The position numbers and the translations under genes were made by a program. A DNA stretch of 9,773 bases from Bdellovibrio sp. (GTDB taxonomy: Bacteria > Bdellovibrionota > Bdellovibrionia > Bdellovibrionales > Bdellovibrionaceae). Below the pieces are notes generated by a model. The model searched no databases. It was not told where the DNA came from and was given only the letters and a program-made list of their open reading frames with translations. Location of the stretch: assembly GCA_003176075.1 (NCBI GenBank), contig PSRN01000043.1, positions 1-9,773 of the forward strand. The letters are read 5' to 3'. Positions 6,133-9,773 of this stretch are shown here, piece after piece (position 1 is the stretch's first letter; every line of letters starts with the position of its first letter).

Positions 6133-6352
6133 TTTAAAGAAGCTGAAAAAACGTCCTGGTCCAATAAAGGTCTACCCAGAAGCCGCCAAGACCGCGATCA
6201 CGATCCGCCTTGACGCCATCGTTGTCAGTGAGCTGAAGACCGAAGCCCATCGGATGGGTCTTCCCTATCAAACGCTAATTAATAGCGTTCTGCACCGTTT
6301 TGTCACTGGGGAGTTGGTGGATAAGCAAGCGAAGAGAACGGGGACAGATTAA
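6116..6352 (+). CDS. brnA: BrnA-family antitoxin
   Basis: A 78-residue protein beginning MKKEYDLKKLKKRPGPIKV. The C-terminal half has AITIRLDAIVVSELK (about 27-41) followed by MGLPYQTLINSVLHRFV (about 48-64). This is the ribbon-helix-helix of BrnA/CopG-type antitoxins, in which the strand pairs between subunits and binds DNA. The N-terminal part normally wraps the BrnT toxin. AGGAG at 6106-6110 lies five bases before ATG 6116, and the protein starts at the family's usual MKKEY, so this start was preferred to upstream ones. The gene overlaps the end of brnT by 17 bases. The antitoxin appears intact although its toxin gene is frameshifted, and it may persist as an autorepressor. Confidence 0.85.
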   Translation: MKKEYDLKKLKKRPGPIKVYPEAAKTAITIRLDAIVVSELKTEAHRMGLPYQTLINSVLHRFVTGELVDKQAKRTGTD

Positions 6353-6358
6353 CCGAGC

Positions 6359-6377
6359 GCGATGAAATCGCAATTTT
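6359..6377 (+). terminator. Weak possible terminator after brnA
   Basis: GCGAT-GAA-ATCGC (6359-6371) is a 5-bp stem with a 3-base loop, followed by AATTTT, seven bases after the brnA stop. The stem is short and the T-run has only four T, so efficiency would be low. The rest of the 247-bp gap to yejA holds an AAACGTTT palindrome within 6395-6420 and the promoter noted next; no gene was seen. Confidence 0.3.
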
Positions 6378-6525
6378 GTGGTCCAACGGCAAGCACTTTG
6401 CAAACGTTTTGCTTATGTTGAGGCGGCCGAAATTTTGGCTCTACGATTTGCCCGACTTTGTGCTAGATTTTGATCTCTAGGCCGGCTTGCCTAACAGGTC
6501 TCTCAATTTTCCACCTTCATCCATC

Positions 6526-6554
6526 TTACCTGAAAGCACACAGTCTGTTAAAAT
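6526..6554 (+). promoter_or_regulatory. Probable yejABE promoter with extended -10
   Basis: TGTTAAAAT (6546-6554) contains a TG-extended -10 hexamer, TAAAAT, matching five of six consensus bases. A poor -35, TTACCT (6526-6531), lies 17 bp upstream; the TG extension may compensate. Transcription would start near 6561, giving a leader of about 39 bases that carries the AGGAG ribosome site at 6589-6593. Confidence 0.5.
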
Positions 6555-6599
6555 TTCGGAGGTCGTCGAAAGGCGCATTTTTTATCGCAGGAGTTCCAG

Positions 6600-6635
6600 A
6601 TGAAGTCCCAGATGAGATCCCACATGATGTCCCAC
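6600..6635 (+). repeat. 12-bp x 3 tandem repeat at the yejA start codon
   Basis: ATGAAGTCCCAG, ATGAGATCCCAC and ATGATGTCCCAC encode MKSQ-MRSH-MMSH, so each unit brings its own ATG. The preceding 12 bases (6588-6599, CAGGAGTTCCAG) match the first unit at 8 of 12 positions and contain the ribosome site. This may be a degenerate fourth unit. The repeat lengthens the signal peptide's n-region. Confidence 0.75.
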
Positions 6636-8447
6636 ATCGTTCCGTTGGTATTGATTGTCTTTGCCCTTCCCTTCCTGGCCTTTGGCGCGGCTAAGGGGAG
6701 AGTGATTAAGGCGCACGCGATTTCCATTCATGGGACTCCTAAATATGGTCCCGGATTTCAGCATGTTGACTTTGCGGATCCAGCGGCGCCCAAGGGCGGC
6801 ACGATTCTCTTGCACGCCGTGGGCGGATTTGATTCGCTGAACGCCATGTCGCTCAAGGGAAACCCCGCGCCGGGCCTGGCCGACACCATGGATACACTCA
6901 CCCAGGCGATTGCCGACGATCCGGAAACGGGGTATTGCCTGGTTTGCGAGAGCATCGAGTATCCGAGCGATCGCACGTACGTCATTTTCCATTTGAATCC
7001 AAAGGCGAAGTTTCAAGACGGTTCGCCGATCCTTGCCGGGGATGTGGCGTTTTCGTTCGACACGATCACCAAGAACTTACCCCAGTACAAAGCCTATTAT
7101 GCCGACGTCCTGTCGCCGGTGATCGTGGACGCCCACACCATCCGCTTTAATTTCAAACATCAGAATAACGAACTGCCGATGATTCTCGGGGAGATTCCGC
7201 TGCTCGCGAAAAAATTTTGGAGCACCCACGACATCACCAAGACGACGCTGGAGGTCCCCCTCGGCAGTGGTCCCTACAAGATCAAAACGTTCGAGGCCGG
7301 CCGCTCCATCACCTATGAACTGGTGCAGGATTACTGGGCCAAGGATTTGCCCATCCGGCGCGGCTTTAACAATTTCTCGACCATTCGCTACGATATTTAC
7401 GGTGACGAGGATGTGGCGCTCGAGGCCTTTAAAGGCGGCGCTTACGATTGGCGCTTGGAGATGTCCTCCAAAAATTGGCAGCAAGGATACGAATCCGAAG
7501 GCAAACGGAAGGGGCAAATGATTCAGGAGCTGATCCCTGACAATTCGCCTCAAGGTTATCAGGGCTTCGATTTCAACTTGCGCCGTCCGCTATTCAAGTC
7601 CAAGGAAGTGCGCGAGGCCATCGCTTTGCTTTTTGACTTTGAGTGGATGAACAAAAATCTCTTTTTCGACGCCTACACGCGCTCGGCCAGCTACTTTGAA
7701 AATTCGCCGATGGCGGCGCGCGGGCTTCCCACAGGTGAGGAGCTTAGAATTCTTGCGAAGTTCAAGGCCCAACTTCCCCCCGAATTGTTCCCCCAGCCTT
7801 TCACTTTGCCGACCAACAACACGGACGAGGAGCGCCAGGCGAACTTGCGCAAGGCGCTCAAACTCTTTGAGCAGGCGGGATGGAAATCCAGCGGGGGTGC
7901 CTTAAAAAACGCCGCCGGCCAACCGTTCCAGTTTGAATACTTGATGACAGCTTCGCCGGCCTTTGAGCGTGTCGTGCTGGCCTTTCAACAATCGTTGAAA
8001 AAGGCCGGCATTCAAATGAGCGTTCGCACCGTGGATGGGGCTCAATACATCAATCGTCTGCGCGATTTTGATTTCGACATGATCAGTTCGCGCCAAGGTG
8101 AATCGGACTCGCCCGGCAATGAGCAGCGCGACTTTTGGGGCTCGGCCGCGGCCAAGCAAAAGGGTTCGCGCAATTTTCCCGGCATCGAAAATCCGGTGAT
8201 CGATGAAATCATCGAAGGTCTGGTCGCCGCCAAAACAGTGCCCTCGCTCACCGCCCACGTTCGGGCGCTCGACCGCGTGCTGTTGTGGAATCACTATTCC
8301 GTGCTCAACTGGTATTTGCCGAAGGATCGGCTGGCGTTTTGGAACAAGTTCGGACGGCCCAAGAAGAATGCGCCACGCATGCCGAATTTCAACACATGGT
8401 GGTTGGACCCGGCCAAGGACGCGGCCTTGAAAAAAGACAGAGGGTAA
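6600..8447 (+). CDS. yejA: YejA-type periplasmic oligopeptide-binding protein
   Basis: A 615-residue family 5 solute-binding protein (SBP_bac_5), the normal YejA size. It captures peptides in the periplasm and delivers them to the YejBEF importer, which in E. coli also takes up microcin C. The signal peptide spans about 1-30, with a hydrophobic core IVPLVLIVFALPFLAF and a likely cut after FGA. The mature start carries the YejA signature HAISIHGTPKYGPGFQHVDF (about 39-58) and PAAPKGGTI. Later landmarks are LNPKAKFQDGSPILAGDVAF, LGSGPYKIKTFEAGRSITYE, FDFNLRRPLFKSKEVREAI (about 322-340) and DFDMISSRQGESDSPGNEQR. AGGAG (6589-6593) six bases before ATG 6600 supports this start. Three 12-bp repeats supply additional in-frame ATGs. 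It heads an operon with yejB and yejE. Confidence 0.94.
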   Translation: MKSQMRSHMMSHIVPLVLIVFALPFLAFGAAKGRVIKAHAISIHGTPKYGPGFQHVDFADPAAPKGGTILLHAVGGFDSLNAMSLKGNPAPGLADTMDTLTQAIADDPETGYCLVCESIEYPSDRTYVIFHLNPKAKFQDGSPILAGDVAFSFDTITKNLPQYKAYYADVLSPVIVDAHTIRFNFKHQNNELPMILGEIPLLAKKFWSTHDITKTTLEVPLGSGPYKIKTFEAGRSITYELVQDYWAKDLPIRRGFNNFSTIRYDIYGDEDVALEAFKGGAYDWRLEMSSKNWQQGYESEGKRKGQMIQELIPDNSPQGYQGFDFNLRRPLFKSKEVREAIALLFDFEWMNKNLFFDAYTRSASYFENSPMAARGLPTGEELRILAKFKAQLPPELFPQPFTLPTNNTDEERQANLRKALKLFEQAGWKSSGGALKNAAGQPFQFEYLMTASPAFERVVLAFQQSLKKAGIQMSVRTVDGAQYINRLRDFDFDMISSRQGESDSPGNEQRDFWGSAAAKQKGSRNFPGIENPVIDEIIEGLVAAKTVPSLTAHVRALDRVLLWNHYSVLNWYLPKDRLAFWNKFGRPKKNAPRMPNFNTWWLDPAKDAALKKDRG

Positions 8448-8453
8448 GCGAGC

Positions 8454-9539
8454 GTGTACGCCTATCTCCTCCGCCGGATTCTCTTAATTCCCGTGACCCT
8501 GTTGGCCATTATGCTGGTCAATTTCGTGGTGATGCAATTCACGCCCGGCGGTCCGGTGGATCAAATGGTGCATCGGATAGAGATGGCCCGCGCGGGTGGC
8601 GCCGGTGGTACGGGTGGTGGATTGACCGAGGTCGCGAGCGGCGGCGGCGGCGGCCGCCTGATGCGTGGGAGTCGTGGTCTTGATCCTGAGTACTTGGCTT
8701 TTTTGAACAAGAGTTTCGGCTTTGACGAGCCGGCGCACGTGCGGTTCATCAAAATGATGAAAAACTACCTGGTTCTCGACTTTGGTGAGAGCTATTTTCA
8801 AAACCGGCCGGTGCTGGATATTGTTAAAGACAAACTGCCGGTGTCGATCACTTTGGGGCTTTGGAGCACACTCATTATCTATTTAGTGTCGATACCTCTA
8901 GGGATTCGTAAAGCGATCCGGCACGGTTCGGCATTTGATGCGTGGACGAGTTTCATCATCACGATCTGTCACGCGATTCCCGCCTTCTTGTTTGGCGTTT
9001 TTCTCATCGTACTGTTCGCCGGAGGGCGCTACTGGGAGTTCTTCCCGCTGCGGGGGTTGAGTTCTCCCAACGCCGACACCTTCAGTCTTTGGGGGCGAAT
9101 AAAGGATTACATTTGGCACGCCACTTTGCCGGTGGCCTCACTGGTGGTGGGCGGCTTCACCTATCTGACTCTTTTGACCAAGAACTCGTTTCTTGAAGAC
9201 CTTGGCAAACAGTATGTCGTCACCGCCCGCGCCAAAGGTCTGACGGAAAACCGGATTCTCTACGGGCACGTCTTTCAGAACGCCATGTTGATCGTGATTT
9301 CATCGTTTCCCAGCACATTGGTGGGGATTTTGTTTACCGGCTCGTTGCTGATCGAACAGATCTTTTCTTTGGACGGGATTGGCCTTCTCAGCTACCAGGC
9401 CATTGTCGGCCGCGATTATCCGATCGTCTTGGCCACGCTTTATGTTTTTTCGATTATCGGGCTGGTGTTGAATCTGCTGAGCGATTTGATTTACCACTTG
9501 GTGGACCCTCGGATTGATTTTGAATCGAGGGAAGTCTAG
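8454..9539 (+). CDS. yejB: YejB-type peptide ABC transporter permease
   Basis: A 361-residue inner-membrane permease (BPD_transp_1), the usual YejB length. Together with YejE it forms the channel through which peptides captured by YejA pass. The first membrane helix is near residues 8-28 (ILLIPVTLLAIMLVNFVVMQ), followed by the conserved PGGPVDQ. A glycine-rich periplasmic segment (48-72) precedes GLDPEYLAF. LPVSITLGLWSTLIIYLVSI and PLGIRKAI begin the core helices. The EAA loop that contacts the ATPase is YVVTARAKGLTENRILYGHV (254-273). The protein ends in LVDPRIDFE, as YejB proteins do. The start is GTG 8454, with AGAGGG at 8439-8444. Only six bases separate it from yejA, and its stop overlaps yejE by one base. 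Confidence 0.95.
   Translation: MYAYLLRRILLIPVTLLAIMLVNFVVMQFTPGGPVDQMVHRIEMARAGGAGGTGGGLTEVASGGGGGRLMRGSRGLDPEYLAFLNKSFGFDEPAHVRFIKMMKNYLVLDFGESYFQNRPVLDIVKDKLPVSITLGLWSTLIIYLVSIPLGIRKAIRHGSAFDAWTSFIITICHAIPAFLFGVFLIVLFAGGRYWEFFPLRGLSSPNADTFSLWGRIKDYIWHATLPVASLVVGGFTYLTLLTKNSFLEDLGKQYVVTARAKGLTENRILYGHVFQNAMLIVISSFPSTLVGILFTGSLLIEQIFSLDGIGLLSYQAIVGRDYPIVLATLYVFSIIGLVLNLLSDLIYHLVDPRIDFESREV
8640..8654 (+). repeat. GGC x 5 run in yejB
   Basis: Five GGC codons in a row encode Gly63-Gly67, inside a longer glycine-rich loop that starts at Gly48. The loop lies between the first membrane helix and the conserved GLDPE segment, a region that also varies in other YejB proteins. Length change in multiples of three would be tolerated. 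Confidence 0.7.
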
Positions 9540-9773
9540 TGCTGTTCAAAAAGCTGCGCACTGATCGCCGTTATTTGACCTTCCGCCAAAATCGCCGGGC
9601 GTACATCGCGTTTTGGGTTCTCAGCGCCTTGTTCTTTGCCACACTGGGGGCCGAGTTGATCGCCAACGACCGTCCGCTGATCGCGCGCTACAAGGGCGGG
9701 TTTTATTTTCCTGTACTGGTTTCTTATCCCGAAACCGCTTTTGGCGAGGAGTTCGCGATTGAGGCCGACTTCA
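9539..9773 (+). CDS. yejE: YejE-type peptide ABC transporter permease, N-terminal part
   Basis: The right edge cuts this gene; 78 codons are visible from GTG 9539, which shares its G with the yejB stop TAG. GAGGGAA at 9527-9533 is a well-placed ribosome site. The product begins MLFKKLRTDRRYLTFRQNRR, then has one membrane helix (about 24-41, AFWVLSALFFATLGAELI). The YejE signature ELIANDRPLIARYKGGFYFP is followed by YPETAFGEEFAIEADF, matching the periplasmic segment of E. coli YejE. YejE pairs with YejB as the second channel subunit. The full protein should be about 340 residues, and the ATPase YejF normally follows. Confidence 0.93.
   Translation, partial: MLFKKLRTDRRYLTFRQNRRAYIAFWVLSALFFATLGAELIANDRPLIARYKGGFYFPVLVSYPETAFGEEFAIEADF

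Noticed and set aside
6395..6420. AAACGTTT palindrome flanked by AAGCA/TGCTT arms between brnA and yejA, considered as a terminator or operator.
   Set aside because: The arms do not stack into one continuous stem and no T-run follows. It is also far from both start codons.
8484..8801. Long minus-strand open frames inside yejB.
   Set aside because: They mirror the GC-rich glycine loop of yejB. Their low-complexity products are antisense shadows.

Overview
The window reads as ordinary chromosomal DNA of a Gram-negative bacterium. Genes are tightly packed, Shine-Dalgarno sites are mostly strong, and GC looks moderate, somewhat higher in the right third by eye. A Yej-type inner-membrane peptide importer with a secreted binding protein fits a proteobacterium-like or Bdellovibrionota-like cell. 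That placement is an inference from gene content, and the sequence does not settle the taxon.

Left part (1-1735): two ArsR-type regulator + SRPBCC/AHSA1-domain modules lie back to back. On the minus strand an ArsR regulator (744-394) abuts an SRPBCC gene (393 to the window edge) with no intervening base. On the plus strand a second ArsR regulator (885-1304) is followed two bases later by a second SRPBCC gene (1307-1735). The 140-bp divergent interval and the first codons of the plus-strand regulator carry two different perfect inverted repeats: GTAAGTATATACTTAC at 753-768 and ATTACACC-N4-GGTGTAAT at 894-913. Each module therefore probably has its own operator. The minus-strand promoter sits inside its operator and predicts a nearly leaderless transcript.

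Middle (1906-5732): a full-length phosphoenolpyruvate synthase (ppsA-like, 800 aa, phospho-His and catalytic Cys both present) is followed 29 bp later by a probably exported M20-family zinc peptidase. They may be co-transcribed.

Next (5817-6377): a BrnT/BrnA toxin-antitoxin locus. The toxin gene is interrupted by a one-base frameshift in a run of five C, while the antitoxin gene is intact with a good ribosome binding site. A strong extended -10 promoter places the start of transcription on or next to the toxin's GTG codon.

Right part (6549-9773): yejA-yejB-yejE', a microcin C/oligopeptide-type ABC importer. It comprises the periplasmic binding protein, the first permease and the N-terminal part of the second permease, with 6-bp and overlapping junctions typical of one operon. 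The ATPase (yejF) would be expected beyond the right edge. Short in-frame tandem repeats recur: 12 bp x 3 at the start of yejA, 12 bp x 3 in the peptidase, and GGC x 5 in yejB.

No mobile element, CRISPR array, tRNA or rRNA was seen. No gene-free stretch exceeds 300 bases; the longest is 6353-6599.
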